From Morella rubra (Eukaryota > Streptophyta > Magnoliopsida > Fagales > Myricaceae): DNA of 64,000 nucleotides. Position numbers and translations under genes: made by a program. The notes under the pieces are model-generated. The model searched no databases. It had not been told where the DNA came from and saw only the letters and a list, made by a program, of their open reading frames with translations. The stretch lies in assembly GCA_003952965.2 (NCBI GenBank), contig CM025852.1, positions 10,818,764 to 10,882,763 of the forward strand, written 5' to 3'. Positions 23,951 through 37,800 of this stretch are shown piece by piece (within the stretch, counting starts at the first letter, position 1; the number at the start of each line of letters is the position of its first letter).

Positions 23951-26900
23951 TATAGTTTCCAATTTTAGAAGGTTTTTGACTGGTTGGCTCTGGTGAACTT
24001 CGAATACGGTGGGTCCCATGGCGGCCGACTCGTGTGGAACGGGGTTAAAAGATGGGGTGGCGGATTGCCCACGTGGCCAGTGGTCCCACTTGTTATGGAA
24101 CAGCGGGCGTCCTTGGGTCTCGAAATCATAAAGTTCGTCGTCAGCCGCCCTCCCGCAAGCAAACGATATTTTTATGAGCCAGAAAGGCGGTTCCTTAGCA
24201 AGTGGGTTTTCTTCGTTGTGGACCCCGCGCATAGTTTAATCCTGGCCGCCTATCGTCCTTTGACAGGGGAGTCAATGATGGATCTTTAATGGGCTTTGTA
24301 AGGCAGGCGGACCAGAACGGCGAGTTGAATGCAATGCCCTACTGAAAGTTTCGTGGAACTTTAAGCTTAAAAGATGGGCCGACGCGAAAAATCAGGACAT
24401 GTTTCCTCTTGTTTTTTTATGATTTCTTTTTCCCGAGGTGATCAGGATCTTTCTCCAGAGCATGATTTTCTCCGCAACAGTGAAAATCTAATGAACAATA
24501 ATATGAAGATATGTTTTTTAAACGAGAATAATCATTTATATTTTGACCTATTCATGATCTTACCTCAGGTTCAACTTCGGATGAGGTTGGTACAGTGACT
24601 GTTTATCCCTTTTACGAAGTGAGTAATTTTTTGACAAGGAAAATGATAATTTTTGTCCTTATAATCTTTTTTTTATGGAGTAAAAAAAATACAGAGTATA
24701 ACGTGTTTGAATTAGTGGATTTAATATGATAAAAATAATAAATATGAATGTAAAATGTTAAGACTTCAAAATTAGAGTACGTAGAGTATATCTATCTCAA
24801 TTACTTGTAACAAATTCGGAATGTATTTGAGTATATTATTAATGACATGATAAATTTAAATTAAGACAAATTTCTATTGTTAGTAATGACCCTAAATAAG
24901 AAAGGAGGTACATTTCGAGCTACAGGTGTGTGAAATGACTTAGATATATGCAGAATCCATGTGAATGCTCAATATCTTTTGACCTCTAAGAATGTTGAGA
25001 TTTTCGTGTATCTTTTTACGGAGATTGTTGAAAGTGATCTCCTTCCTTAAATGTACAAATCCTCCTTTGCTAGAAAAAACGTGTGATCTAGAGGGAAAGA
25101 TATGTATGATCTCTATCTTGGCCATGTGGGTCCTCGAGATTGATACCATTCCATAAACGTGTTTCAAAGTTTTTTGGGTAGGGCACCAGTTGCCTTTCTA
25201 GGACAGGGACCCGATTCTTTTTCCCTAGTCTCCAATCATATCGATAAGGGTTAAAAGGTTGAGCGAGAAGGTTTGGTTCAAAATCTATGTTTTAAGTTTT
25301 TTAATACCAAGATAAATTAGGACATAATTTCATCCCAGGGAGTTCACCTAATACATATGCAATGTTTAAGTTAAGTGGACGAGTTCGCTCTCCTTACAGG
25401 AGGAGAAAATCTGAATAATGTTGAATCTGACCTCCCAAATTTAAGAATTTGAATTCCCCGAAAAAAGAAATACCAAAGCAAGTAGTTTTCCATTTTAATT
25501 TTAATTTTATCTGTGCGGGTTGGTAACTTGGTAGACTTTTTAAAGCTTATATGTTTGAATTTTTCTCAAATTTAAAATCCTTTTTAAAAAGTGTATTTTT
25601 TTTTTTAAAAAAATTTCTCTGTTCTCACCAAATTTTACTGATAGTTTTTCTTCCTTTTCACTGAATTTGTGGAACGGTAAATGAAAAAACAATAAAAAGA
25701 AGTCACCCTCGTATATGTTTGTACCTTCTTTGATTAGTTTCTATCTTTAGGCAGTGTTCATCTGTCTAAAATTTTGAGCAATCTAAACATATTCTAAAAT
25801 TTTTAGTATCTACACATACATTTCAAAAATTTTACAAATTTCAATAAATTTTATTATCTAAAATTTTTTTAAAATTTTAAAAATATTATCTAAAATTTCC
25901 CCAAACAAACGCAACGTTAATTGTTAACTCTGAGGACGTTTGTTTGTCAAAATTTTGAAGAATATTTTTAAAATTTTTACTTTATTAAAATTTATAAAAT
26001 ATAAAATATGTATGTATAAAAATTAAAAATTTAAAATATGTTTATTTTATTAAAAAATTTTATATCCTAAAATATTAGAGAAGCAAACGTGAACTCTACG
26101 TTCTGTAACTTCTCTTGGATCTTGGATAACTAAATAAACCTCCAAAGAACAGTGGAACCTTTTAGTTTAATACAAGTCACATGGGAAGTATTTGCCGTTG
26201 ATAGTGCATTGTGCACGTGGCCATTCTTACCGTGTCCTACGCGGGGTACCTGTGTCTTGTATTTTCTTTTGTCTTTTGTGTCTCTGAATCACGCAGTCAA
26301 TTCCAGTGTGATTTCCTTTTTACCGGCCATCTTTAATAAAGGAAAAAAAGTTACGTTTGACCAGTTTTGTTATTTTCTATGATGTCCGACCACGTGGATC
26401 TGCAACGCGTCATCCTCTACGGATTCCCCCTTTCTTTAAATTTTTTCTTTCCTGCTTTTTAACGTACAAAATTTGACCGACCACTCGTTCAACCTATTTC
26501 TCTTTCTAAACATCAACACGGAAAAGCTCGAAGAATGGTTTTTTTTTTCCCTTAACAATTTCCAGTGAAGGTTTGATTCATGAGAGAGTTTACACAGGCC
26601 GACCGACCGACTTTATCGTTTATTACTTTTTTTTTTTTAATAAAACAAGCTTGATATTAATATTAAAAATAAGCATAAAGGATGGGTGAAATTTTCCAAC
26701 AAGTACTCTAGATAAAATCAACTATAGTGTTAAAAGGAAAAAATATTAAAAAATTAATTAATTTTAATCAAGTCAAAGAGAGAACAGCTGGAAAAGTCCA
26801 TTACAGATACAATGTTGTTCAGTTTTTTTACGATTTATGAATTTTTTGAATCTTGAGAATACATAAATCGAACATATTTTTTAACATCACCTAAAAATAA

Positions 26901-29900
26901 CTACAGCACGCATACTAATAAAATTAACATTACTTAAAAATTCTCAAAAGACAAAAAATTTTCATAAAACACACTAACCGAGCATCTTCATAATCTAATA
27001 ACGGAGTCATTTATTATGTCAGTGAGTAACTACGAGCTTCCGATAGAGAAAGAGAAATTTAAAATTGACGACAAACTGTCGTTAAAAAAAGTATTAAATA
27101 TAAAAAATTTACTCAAATTATCTATTTCTTCATTTTTTCATCAATTATTATAAAATTATAATTTTTTTTTATATATATTCTCACAGGACCAATAAAATTT
27201 CCATTTCCTCAATTTTAACAACATTCCCTAAATTTTTTCACTAATTGGGTTTTACAAACGCATCCCGACATGTTTCATCGTATCATTTGTGTGATACACG
27301 TGTAAGAATCTTAAATGGGAGACCGTTCTTACTGGGGTTGGAAACCTTGTACTGGGGATGGAGTGATGGACGAGATAGGGCGATCATATGTGTGGGCCAA
27401 GTGAACCGTGAGGTCCCTAAATTCAACTGTGAATCCCAAGCGCGGCTTTAGGATCGGCATGGACGGATAGTGGGGGTGTATCCTTGGAGCTAAGCTGTTA
27501 GGATAGCAGGAGGAAAGTCTTCTTTTTCTACTTCTATTTTTTTTTTTTCATTCTTGTTTTTTTAAGCATTTTTTCTCCATTCTTAATTCTTAAGGAATGG
27601 ATTGATTTGTATCCAAAAACCCCTCTCCGTCTTCTCCGTCCCAAGAACTTGAGTCTTACGATTCATCGAATATTTGTTGTTCCTCAGGCCCACATGAAAC
27701 AAGGAAAGAATTTTTTTTAAAAAGTAATCATATGATCCATATTAAGTGATTACTCTCTTCTAGTTATGAGGAAACGATTCTAGGAGAGAGAGAGAGAGTC
27801 CAATAACTGAATGCTTAATTTCTAGATTGATCACCTCATCAATTATTGAACAGATGGGTTTAGGTTCATGTCCATATATATTGCTTTTGTGGCAAACGAT
27901 CCGCACTTGGGAAAGCCAAGTATTGTTAATGGGGCCGGCTAAAGATACCGTCCTCATGTAGAAAACCACATGCAAATTGGCTTCTCTCACACAAAACATG
28001 TGGTATATTCCCCGATCATCGTACCCTCTGTTGAAGAATGAAGAAATTGCTCTTAACATACAATTGTTGCTTTTCTTCAACTATATTTACCTCCACTGTA
28101 GGATTCAGGATATAATGGAGTCCGAATTTTCTAATCCACTTGTTCAACTGCGTTATACAATTAACGAAAATGTTGATTCGTGCTGTTTACACTCCTAGCA
28201 AACTGCCACTTCTGTAGCAAATTAACTCAGGAAAATAAAAGGAAGACATAAACAACTTGTGAAGAGAAACTGGCATGCATTGTTGAGCAGAAATTTAATT
28301 TACAAGTAAAAAGTGGCCGCTCGAATCCCTCTTGAAGTTCAGCAGATGGGATCAAACATGTAGAGAAATCGTCAAACTGCACTTGCATCTTGTCAATACG
28401 GGAGAAAAGACCAAAATGGGGAAAACATAAAATAGATTCTGTGCCACAGAATAGTTTACGGTGGTGATGTCCGTGTTGGAGCACATAAAAGGCCGACTTA
28501 TAAAAAGCAAAGTGGGGGCGGATGTGGATCTCACTCCACAATGGACTTTGCTTTTGGTGCAGTCTGCATGATCATTCCCCAGACAATTAATTTACTATTC
28601 TCAAATAGCGTCGTACGTCGTCCATAATATGCCCACGCTTTTTAATCATCCCACTTGTTCCTCTTCACCAGTAACAAGCACTTAAAAGAAAAAGAAAAAG
28701 TGCTAAATAATATATATATGTGCACCCCCACCTTCATCGAGTTGCCTAAGCCATGATGTCATTACTATACCTACTCTACATGATAGAAAAAAGGAAAAGA
28801 AGCCTTTGTCACGCCCACACCATGCAGTTCATGATCCTCATGCATGCATGCCCCGGCCCCCCCCCCATCTCTGTCTGATCACCAAAATTACCTAATTAAT
28901 GTAATATTTAACGCCCCACTTAAAAACTTATTAAAGTTTTTCTAGAAATCCAGCTTGTTTAAGTGATGGAAACTCAGAACCCACATGCCATATATAGCGG
29001 TCGTGTCTACAAGGTAATTGTCTTCTTTATCTAGTGCTAAATAAAACTGTTCCTCTCCAACCTCAAGCATCTGCACATTACTATATTTCACTTCCAGATT
29101 ATGGATGCCTTTTCTTACTCCAATTGTGGAGGCAATTTTCTTTTGCTATATTTAGGACTTGTTTGGATTTTTCTTTAAAACAAATTCTTAGATATTTTCT
29201 GACAAAGGTAATTAACCTGGAATCTTTACATACTTATTTTTTTCATCGAGTACGTGTAACTCTGCCCTTAAGAAGGAAAAATTCCCCATCAGATAGACAA
29301 CACGAAATTATTAAATTCAACTTGAGATAAGCAAAAAGCATGTGGCCTTCCACAACTCCGTCGGCCCGAGCAGAAGTTTGGTGGGCCCGTGAGAATCAAG
29401 GAACTCAAAAGCATAAAGAGGATAAGAGTTGGCTACTGCACTTGCGGACTAAAGTGGTCGGCTTTACAAATGCCCCGGTAGTCGAGTACGTGACGCAAGT
29501 CACACCCTTGTTGAATGGATCCCACGCCAATAAAAAAAGAAAAAGAAAAAAAAAGAATGGGATCGCACAATGTTTGTGTCTTTTACTTTTGTGGTGTTTG
29601 TCGTGGAAATTTGGGACGGTAGATATGTTACGATATTGTGCCGTGCGAAAAATTTAAGATATTTTGTGGAAGTTAATAAGAAAAAAATAAAGAAAGAAAA
29701 TATTTGGATGAATATTATAATAAAAAAATTATTTAATAAAAAAAATTATTTAATAAAGATCAAAATATTGAGTTACCGAACCGTTGAAAAACGAAGGCTC
29801 TCAAAATTATTTTCCTAAATAAGGAAAGCAAAAGGCAAGAGCCACTATTTGAAAGCAAGTTGCAGGGGCCTCCTTCAAAGTGCATCCAACTCTGAGTTGG

Positions 29901-30120
29901 ACTCGTTCCGAACATCCCAAAAGTTCACTGTTTGGATGGCTGCCAATTTTCGTTCCACTTGGAAAGATTACTTCGGTAGGTCACCGCTGGCAATTTCTTT
30001 AATAATTACCCACAAATTATCATTAATATTTTTTAACTAATCGAGGAGGGCACTTAAGAGGATAAGATTGGCCTATTTAGAGGCCAGCCATTTTGTCTCT
30101 TTTCCAATTCCTACACTCTG
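23951..30120. other. Intergenic DNA, no supported gene
   Basis: Frames at 23930-24289 (both strands), 27760-28198 and 28227-28541 have no domain or splice support. An AT-rich block at about 25740-26095 has repeated AAAATTTT motifs and GTTTGTTTGTCAAAATTTT, which suggests a decayed MITE. A short GA run lies near 27784-27798. A C run occurs at about 28857-28867. Confidence 0.45.
26875..26990. repeat. Dispersed repeat, copy 2 (mate near 7.7 kb)
   Basis: The mate of 7715-7840, in the same orientation, with shared AATAAAATTAACAT and ACTTAAAAATTCTCAAAA blocks. Confidence 0.55.
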
Positions 30121-30160
30121 CCTCCTCTCTGACTTGAATTCCTCCTCTCTGACTTGAATT
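30121..30160. repeat. 20-bp tandem duplication
   Basis: CCTCCTCTCTGACTTGAATT occurs twice in a row with no spacer. Confidence 0.9.
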
Positions 30161-30256
30161 GACCCAAAAAGCTCCGTTTTTTTTTTTGGGTTGGTTTTGA
30201 TGTCGGTAAATAGTGATACTTCACCACAGGAAGAGGCCAGATTGGCTGGATAAGCG

Positions 30257-30460
30257 ATTGATGAGAAACACTACAGGTTAGAACTTAGAAGTTTCTTCTC
30301 ATAACTTTTCAAAGAGGAGATCTTTTCCTTCCCCATTTACGCAAAAGAAAAAATAGATTGATGAGAAACACTACAGGGTTAGAACTTAGAAGTTTCTTCT
30401 CATAACTTTTCAAAGAGTAGATCTTGTCCTTCCCCCCCATTTACGCAAAAGAAAAAATAG
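30257..30460. repeat. 100-bp tandem duplication
   Basis: A unit starting ATTGATGAGAAACACTACAG (30257-30356) is repeated immediately (30357-30460). Differences are an extra G, two substitutions and a longer C run in the second copy. Confidence 0.92.
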
Positions 30461-30670
30461 ATTTTTCTTCGTAATAGCTAGTAAAAATTAAATGAAGAAT
30501 AGCTGTTTGGATGCGGAAGATTTAGGCCATCTATAAATGAAACGCTAGGCAAAGTATTCATCGAAAAAGGAACGCAAAATAAAAAGAAGAAAAAAGAAAG
30601 AAAGAAATCTAAGTACCTCTTATGAGTGTCATTAATTTCTTGGATGTCGTCTGTGTTTATAGTTGGAGTT

Positions 30671-30956
30671 GCTGACATATTATGACAATTTCTCTAATGG
30701 GTCAATTAAAGCCAACCCCAACCCAAATCTATTTAAAGCTTACATGGTCAGATTAGTGATGGTGGCTAAGTCTAACACCCTTTCAAGTTTCGACTGAAGT
30801 TGATTCATGCGATGCTGACATATTATGACAATTTCTCTAATGGGTCAATTAAAGCCAACCCCAACCCAAATCTATTTAAAGCTTACATGGTCAGATTAGT
30901 GATGGTGGCCAAGTCTAACACCCTTTCAAGTTTCGACTGAAGTTGATTCATGCGAT
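30671..30956. repeat. 143-bp tandem duplication
   Basis: A unit starting GCTGACATATTATGACAATT (30671-30813) is repeated immediately (30814-30956), with one visible substitution (GGCTAAG versus GGCCAAG). The near identity suggests a recent event. It might also be a collapsed or expanded assembly region. Confidence 0.93.
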
Positions 30957-32075
30957 GTTTCACTGTCTTCCAACAATAGCCCGAACCCATTAAAAAGACA
31001 GTTCACATCTTGACCCAAAAAATATCTTGGATCTCGTTTACTTCCTAGGCAAATATCTTGGATCTTACGTACTCATGACAAATCCCAATTTCGGGAGATG
31101 GAAGTTCAGAATCTATAGAGATTCAAGTTTCTCGTTTTGTTTTGGTACATTTAAGGGACCGACTTTTTTGAGAACAACTTGGCCATACCTGAAGCCAGCT
31201 TGTTTTGGTACATCTTGGGTTTGCTTTGCTCGTTTAGGAACCTTCAGAGCTATGACACCAAGGACTCCCCATCCCTGACACAACTTTCGGGTCAGTCAAG
31301 GCACTTCCAACAGTCACTCTGGGCCTCTAAAATAAAGAGGGAAAGAAAAAGCACTTCCAAATAGAAAGCAAGCCGCGTAGTGCAGACGGAGGAGACTTTC
31401 TGGTTTGTGCGTACACGGACAGTTAACCTTTCTTCATGGACCAAAACTAGTGGACTCGAGTGCTTCCACATTTGAAAAAAGCTTACGCGTGAGGGCAGGC
31501 CGCAATCGCACCACCACTTTCCATTGGCGATGTGCAACACATTTACGCCACTCGCTTGGCGTAGCATCGTGTAGCCTCGAATCTTGCCACAATGAAAAAT
31601 ATCTGATCCTGTAGTATATGGTTTTGTAGTAAAACTCTGGATTTCTCAGAAAACATTAGAATCTTGCAACTTTTCATATTTATTTATTTATTTATATTCT
31701 ATATGTAAATTATTGCGAGAAATACTATTTACGGGTATTTCAAATGAAATATGGGAAAGGAGGCATAAAGCTCTTTTTCTTGTCGAGGGATTAAGAGATA
31801 AGGAACGACTGGTTTCTGGTCGTGGACAATGATTATTGTTGCGTAATGGGAACAGGCGCACACAGATTGCTTAGGATTTCCAAGCCCAATAGAGACCATT
31901 TCTTAAATCCACCAAGTCCTGAAACTGGTAGTTTGCTCTGCTACCTTTTGTGAAGCCCATGAAGTCTCTTTCCAAGAAACTCTACACCCAATTATGCATT
32001 GCTTGAAGCGGTGAAGCCCATTATATCTTGCCATAGAATGAGGTTTAAAAAATTAATCGAAGGGGTCCAACAAGA
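30957..32075. other. Intergenic DNA before the tRNA gene
   Basis: A 15-bp direct repeat, AAATATCTTGGATCT, occurs near 31020 and 31052. The open frames at 31027-31614 on both strands lack recognisable domains. No gene is supported. Confidence 0.45.
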
Positions 32076-32157
32076 GTCGCTTTGGCCGAGTGGTTAAGGC
32101 GTGTGCCTGCTAAGTACATGGGGTTTCCCCGCGAGAGTTCGAATCTCTCAGGCGACG
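32076..32157 (+). tRNA. tRNA-Ser (anticodon GCT)
   Basis: An 82-base cloverleaf of class II type. The acceptor stem GTCGCTT pairs with AGGCGAC (one T-G wobble), followed by discriminator G. The D arm is GGCCGAGTGGTTAAGGC. The anticodon stem TGTGC pairs with GTACA around loop CTGCTAA, giving anticodon GCT for AGC/AGU codons. A long variable arm GGGG-TTT-CCCC marks it as serine. The T arm is GAGAG-TTCGAAT-CTCTC. The internal A box (TGGCCGAGTGG) and B box (AGTTCGAATCT) are intact. A CAA motif lies a few bases upstream (32070-32072), as is usual for plant tRNA genes, and a TTTT run about 15 bases downstream would end Pol III transcription. There is no intron, and CCA is not encoded. It looks functional. 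Confidence 0.96.
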
Positions 32158-34744
32158 CACGTAAAAATTGATTTTGTTTGTCTTTAATTTTTCATCGCTC
32201 TTATCCTTGCAGCTCCTCTCCTCCCCTAGCTAGAACCTGCTCCTCCCCTCGTCGGCTCCAACAACACTGAAGGGAAACAAACCTTAGCAGTTGCAACTGC
32301 TGCAGCATGGGCTGCTTTTTCTACAGCTAGAAAGGCAGCCTTTTTCTTCTTCAAACATAGCAGTACGTGTAAGTGTTGATGTCATCCCGTGAGACTATTG
32401 GAACTTGGGGACTTTGATGTAAACTCCAATTTTGAGTACTTTGCAGTTTCAAATTTAAGTACTTTGTCATTCACTCTATTCGCATTAGCAATTGAAGGCA
32501 AACGACTTCCAGCAGATGCAGATACCAGAAACATCCAAATTCTACACAATTGCATTTCAAGTCTCATTTTGTAGGCAAGGAGGCGTGGGTATTCAGTTTC
32601 GTTGCGTCAGCTGCCCATAGAGAAGTCTCATTCTCAGTAAGAGCGAATGTGAGATAAAACTATAGGAGGGAGGGGCATTGGACCCACGAAACTTTACAAA
32701 GTCCCAATGCAAACATGTGCATTGAAATTGTACCAGAGAAACAACACAAAAGTAAACCCTTTGTACTTATCTATTCAGATTTTACTCGACAACCATCATT
32801 CAGTTCCATCAAAATTCAACCTTTAGATTTGGTAAGAATAAACTTCAAACTTCCAACCTCCAGTCAAGGTTTTTTATGAGAAAAGAATGGGGAAGTAGGG
32901 GTGGGCTGGAGCATTCACGAAAGGTGGATGGTCAAGGTTTTTTAAGCTGCTCAATCTCAATAATCTGCAGACGTCTTTATGTAAATGCAGCTAGCGATGA
33001 CATTTATGACACAAGACGTCTAGAATTTCTGTCTTTTATCGCAGAAAAATTGATCTGTAAAACACACATGCAGTTGGAAGGCGTCTCACCAACTAATTGG
33101 CGTTACTTTCAAATTTGTTAGCCTCCAGGATGAGTCCAACTGAACACTCAGAGTTACATTGTCAAGTTCAGTCGCTGTTCTACATGGGTTTTATAAGGGA
33201 GAGCTTGAGCCGTTGCACCGTTTCGGCATTCTTGACACCTAAGAAGGATGAGAGTCAGTGAATGTTTAACTAGCCGCTCTATTAACAGGACTAGTGTGAA
33301 GTAAGAGAGGGGTTCGGTTATTGTCCTTTGCAATACTGTCATGGTCAGTTATGAGCAACGGCCAAGATTAAATCTCCACAATCCATAAGTTTCACAGGCT
33401 GCCACGTCAATTAAAAAATTGACCCGCTTATGTTCACAAACCCAAACAAAATACATTGACCTGCGAAATCTCTTCATTTGGGGATCTCTTCTTCGTCGCC
33501 GCCCATCCCCTCGCCTGTCGCGTTGCTATCTCCTTCTTCCGCGTGAGCTTCTCTTCCAGCAAAGTGGTGCATTTTGGTTCTCGTTAAACAAGTTGTAAAC
33601 AAACCCATGTATGGGTTGTCCTGGTTGAGCTGGTGTTCCCTGTGACCTGTTCACCATCCGCGCATGAAGAGAATTCGGGTTCTAGCAAAGAGGTGCGTAA
33701 CAACATTCTATTATTCTGTAGTATTATATTGCTTTAGTTGAGATTCCTTGAACTTCATCCTTTTTAAGTATATCTACTAGAGACAATGTTTATCTTCATT
33801 TGGAATTATTTACCAACATAGATTTGATCCATATTTGATAGACTCACAATCAAAACGCATATGAGAATAAAATAGTTTCGTAGAAAATACAAAGATTGTT
33901 TTGTCTCAGTCGAGACAGTATCTTTTTCAACAAATGTTTCACATTCTTTATCTGATCTTTTGAAGTAAACAAGAGTTTGCTAAAATAAAAGCTTAGCATG
34001 AGTTCTTTCATAACGCTAAGTAAATAAACAAGTCTGAATTTCATTTTCAACAAAGGAAATTATTTGACAATTTCCTTGACATGAGAAAACAAATTATAGC
34101 TTTACATGCATTCAACAAAAGAATACTTTTCAATGAGAGGTGCTAACAATATATATGAGGTTCTAACTCTTTGTCTACACCGATGCATAAGAATTTAAAT
34201 TCAGCTGGCTAACTTCTATCAGCAGATAAACAGGTGAAACTGACGAGTCACACAAAACACCAATATTGACTGTCCCTAAAACCGATTTGCAGCAAAACTA
34301 AAGAGAGTAAATAAGCCTATGTGTGTGTGCAGCAGATGCCTTGTGCCTACACGGGCCTTTCACAGAGTATTCTTGCTAGTATTATCAATGAAATTAGAGA
34401 GCGGGACGGGAACTTACGGTGAGCAAAAACCATGGTTGAGAAGCTGAACTATAAGCTTGCCCCAATTTGATGCTGGAAGTCAAGGAGGATGCACTCTTAG
34501 TATGTGTATACTGATTTGTGACTGCTGTATAATATGTTGCAGTTCATGTCTGAGAATAATCGGTAGTGGCCAAAACTGATTTCCTGTACTTGTTGTAGCA
34601 CTCCGTAATCAAGGATTATGACAATATGATGAGCATCTCTGATTTTGTTGTTTGGAAATTTTATCTTCTTAGAATATGTTTGCTATTTCTCCATGCTAAT
34701 TTTTTCAGAGCAAATTTCATACTAGATTAATCTCCATCCCGATG
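32158..34744. other. Intergenic DNA between tRNA-Ser and LINE
   Basis: A C/T-rich segment at 33475-33560 and an AAGAG/GTGCGT-type donor-like site near 33690 could be the leader of a transcript, but no coding sequence follows. The other frames are featureless. The sequence at 34745-34759 is the left target duplication of the adjacent LINE. Confidence 0.4.
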
Positions 34745-34759
34745 TGTTTTTCTGTTGTT
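34745..34759. repeat. LINE target-site duplication, left copy
   Basis: TGTTTTTCTGTTGTT, identical to 40547-40561 on the other side of the LINE. Confidence 0.75.
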
Positions 34760-34828
34760 GTTGTTGTGTTCTTTTTTTTTTTTTTTTTTTTTTCTAAATA
34801 ACAAATCCATTGCAGAAGAGACAACAAT

Positions 34829-37800
34829 TCATGGTGGAAACCATGGATTATCACTCGAGAGAATGTTTATAGGAATACAAGAAATGGGGAGAGTCCCCTC
34901 AAGATTAGCCGAAGATGCCCATTGAGCAACTCTATGGGCAAACTCATTGGCCTCACGCTTTACATGCTCAAAAGTCCAAGATGCTCTACAAGTTGAAAAT
35001 CTGTGAATATCAGCCACGATAGTAGAGATCTGCCAGTCCCCGCCACTAGCACGGTGGTTAATAGCCTCCATGACCAAAAGCGAATCACCTTCCAAAGTTA
35101 TTGGACAAAGAGGTAAAAGGAACGCCTCCTGGACAGCAAACAACGCTGTCCCCGCCTCGCCCACAAGAGGGTTGCTAGGAGGAAGCCTCTTCATTCGAAC
35201 AAAGAGGATGTGACCTTCATAATCTCTACAAACAACAGCTGCAAAGGCAAAGGATTTTCGGATAGCAACATCAAAGTTAATCTTCCAAGAACCTCGAAGG
35301 GGGGGTTTCCATACCGGGATAGGTGGGGCCAATTTTTCCGACCAAGCAAAGAGCAGCTCCTGATATTGAGAGTGAATAGAGTGGAGAAGCTTGAAAATAT
35401 TCACCTTACCACCATGGTGAATGATTTGGTTTCTGGAAAACCAAACTGAATCCATGAGAATGGCTACGAATCGAGCAAAATTAATCTGTTGGTTAAGAAG
35501 GATGTTCAGAATCTGCGAAGGTTTAAGCATTACAGTCATCCAATCCGAGATGCTAAGAGGCGGCAAATTAGTAATGAGAAGCGGCCAGGGGGCTTCCCGC
35601 CATGCAATCTGGGCCACTGGGCACTCAAAAAAGAAGTGAACAAGAGATTCAGGAGCAAGGGAACAGAACACACAGAGGCTCTCATCCAAGGCGGTATGAG
35701 TAAATCTCCCAACCGAAGTCTTACAAGGCAAGCAATTCCAAGCAACCTTCCACAGTAGTAGCTTAAGACGGTCATGCATAGGCAAATGCCAGAGTTTCTT
35801 CTAGTCCTCTTTCACCAAAGCATTCGGTGATTGGGAATGATCCTGGAGTAAAAAGTGTGCAGATTGTAAGGAAAAAACCCCCCGATTGTCTGCCGTCCAA
35901 ATAAGCCTATCTGCAACATTAGCCCGAGGCACATGCATGTTCACAATGAGCTCAGCATCTTCCGAACAGAATAGGTGTCGAATAAGAAGAGAGTTCTAAG
36001 CTCGAGAGAAGGGTAAGATAAGAGAGTCCATCGTGCAATCTTCATCTTGAATAATAGAGTCCACACGAGGGGAGGGGGCGTGGAAGGTTGGGAATGGAAG
36101 CCACGGATCCTTCCACACGCGGATGTTAGATCCAGAGCCAATTTGGTAACAAGTTGCACCTTGAAGAATGCTAGCAATATGAGTAATCCCACGCGAGGAC
36201 CAAGATGCTCCTACCGGGGCTGGAACATCCCAAATAAAATTAGATTTCAAATATTTGGCTCTAATGATTTGCACCCATAATTTCTCTAGATGGTTGAGGA
36301 TCTGCCACCCCATCTTGGTAATCAAGGCTTTGTTATGATGTTCCATAAGCTTGAGGCCTAAACCGCCTTCAATTTTTGGTTTACACATCGAAGCCCAAGA
36401 TTTGAGGCAAAGATTATGACGACGATCCGTAGGAAAACCCCACCAAAATCGCATCATCATAGAATCAAGACGCGAGCAAATAGATTTAGGGAGAAGGTAG
36501 TTCGCCATAGTGTAGGTTGGAAGGGCAGCAGCAACAGATCTAATCAAAACCAACCTCCCGGCCTGAGATAGAGTTTGCATCTGCCAACCCTCAAGTCGGC
36601 TTTTAACTCGCTCACAAATGAATTTAAACTGCTGGGTTTTGTTCCGAGCCACAACCATAGGAATACCCAAATGCTTCTCAATGCAATCTTTCTGAGGAAG
36701 TTGGAAGACAGAGCATATAGATTGACTGGAAGCACTGCTCACATTTCGGCTGAAGGAAATAGAAGATTTTCGAGGATTCAGCCGTTGACCAGACCAATTG
36801 CCATATTTATTCAAACAAGCCGAAATAACATGAGCTTCCTCCCTAGATGCTCGGCTGAAAATGAGGAGATCATCCGCAAAGAGTAGGTGGGAAAGGGCCG
36901 GGACACCCCGACCAAGTTGAATACCATGAATACGCCTAAGCTGCTCCTCTCGAGTAAGCATCCGAGAGAAAACCTCTGACCCAATGATGAAAAGAAGAAG
37001 AGATAACAGGTCGCCTTGGCGAAGTCCTCAAGTTGGTTTTAAAAAACTATAAGGAGAACCATTCAATAGAATAGAGTAGGACACTGTTGAAAGACATTGA
37101 GATATGCAGTTGATGAAAATCTCATTAAAACCAAAGCATTTGAGAGCCTGCAAAATAAGTTTCCATTCCATCCGGTCATACGCCTTCTCAATATCAGCTT
37201 TGATTGCCATAAATTGACGTCCTGAATGTTTGGTGCGAAGCAGATGAAAAACCTCATGGGTAAGCACTGAATTATCTTGACTCAATCTACCTTGAAGAAA
37301 AGCAGACTGAAAAGGAGAGATAATGTTAGACATAACCAAACTCAACCGTTTCGCTAAAATTTTTGCAATCAATTTATACATGACATTACAGAGGCTAATA
37401 GGCCGATAGTGAGAAATCAAAGAAGGAGCATCAAGTTTAGGAATTAAAATGAGATGAGAATGATTAACCTCAGAAGATAAGAATCCTCTGTTAAAAAAAC
37501 CTGTTACCATAGCCGACACCTCCGGTCCCACAATTTCCCTATAGTGCTTGAAAAATAAACCTGTCATACCATCTGGACCTGGGCTCTTGAATGAACCAAT
37601 GTCCCGAATACAGTCAAGAATTTCTAGATCTGAGGGAATAGAGCATAACAAAGCATTATGATCAGAAGTAATAATAGGATCGATTAACCCCTCAAGGTCA
37701 TCGGGCAATGATGGATTAGTGGAACTAAACATGGATTGAAAGTATTGGAGAATATGATCACCAATCTGGTTACGAGATGAAATCCAATTTCCTTCATCAT

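Noticed and set aside
23930..24289. Long overlapping frames on both strands after PLATZ
   Set aside because: GC-rich chance frames without domains or splice context; the plus and minus frames cannot both be real and neither has support.
27760..28541. Frames of about 100 aa on both strands
   Set aside because: No domain, low-information composition and no convincing gene structure.
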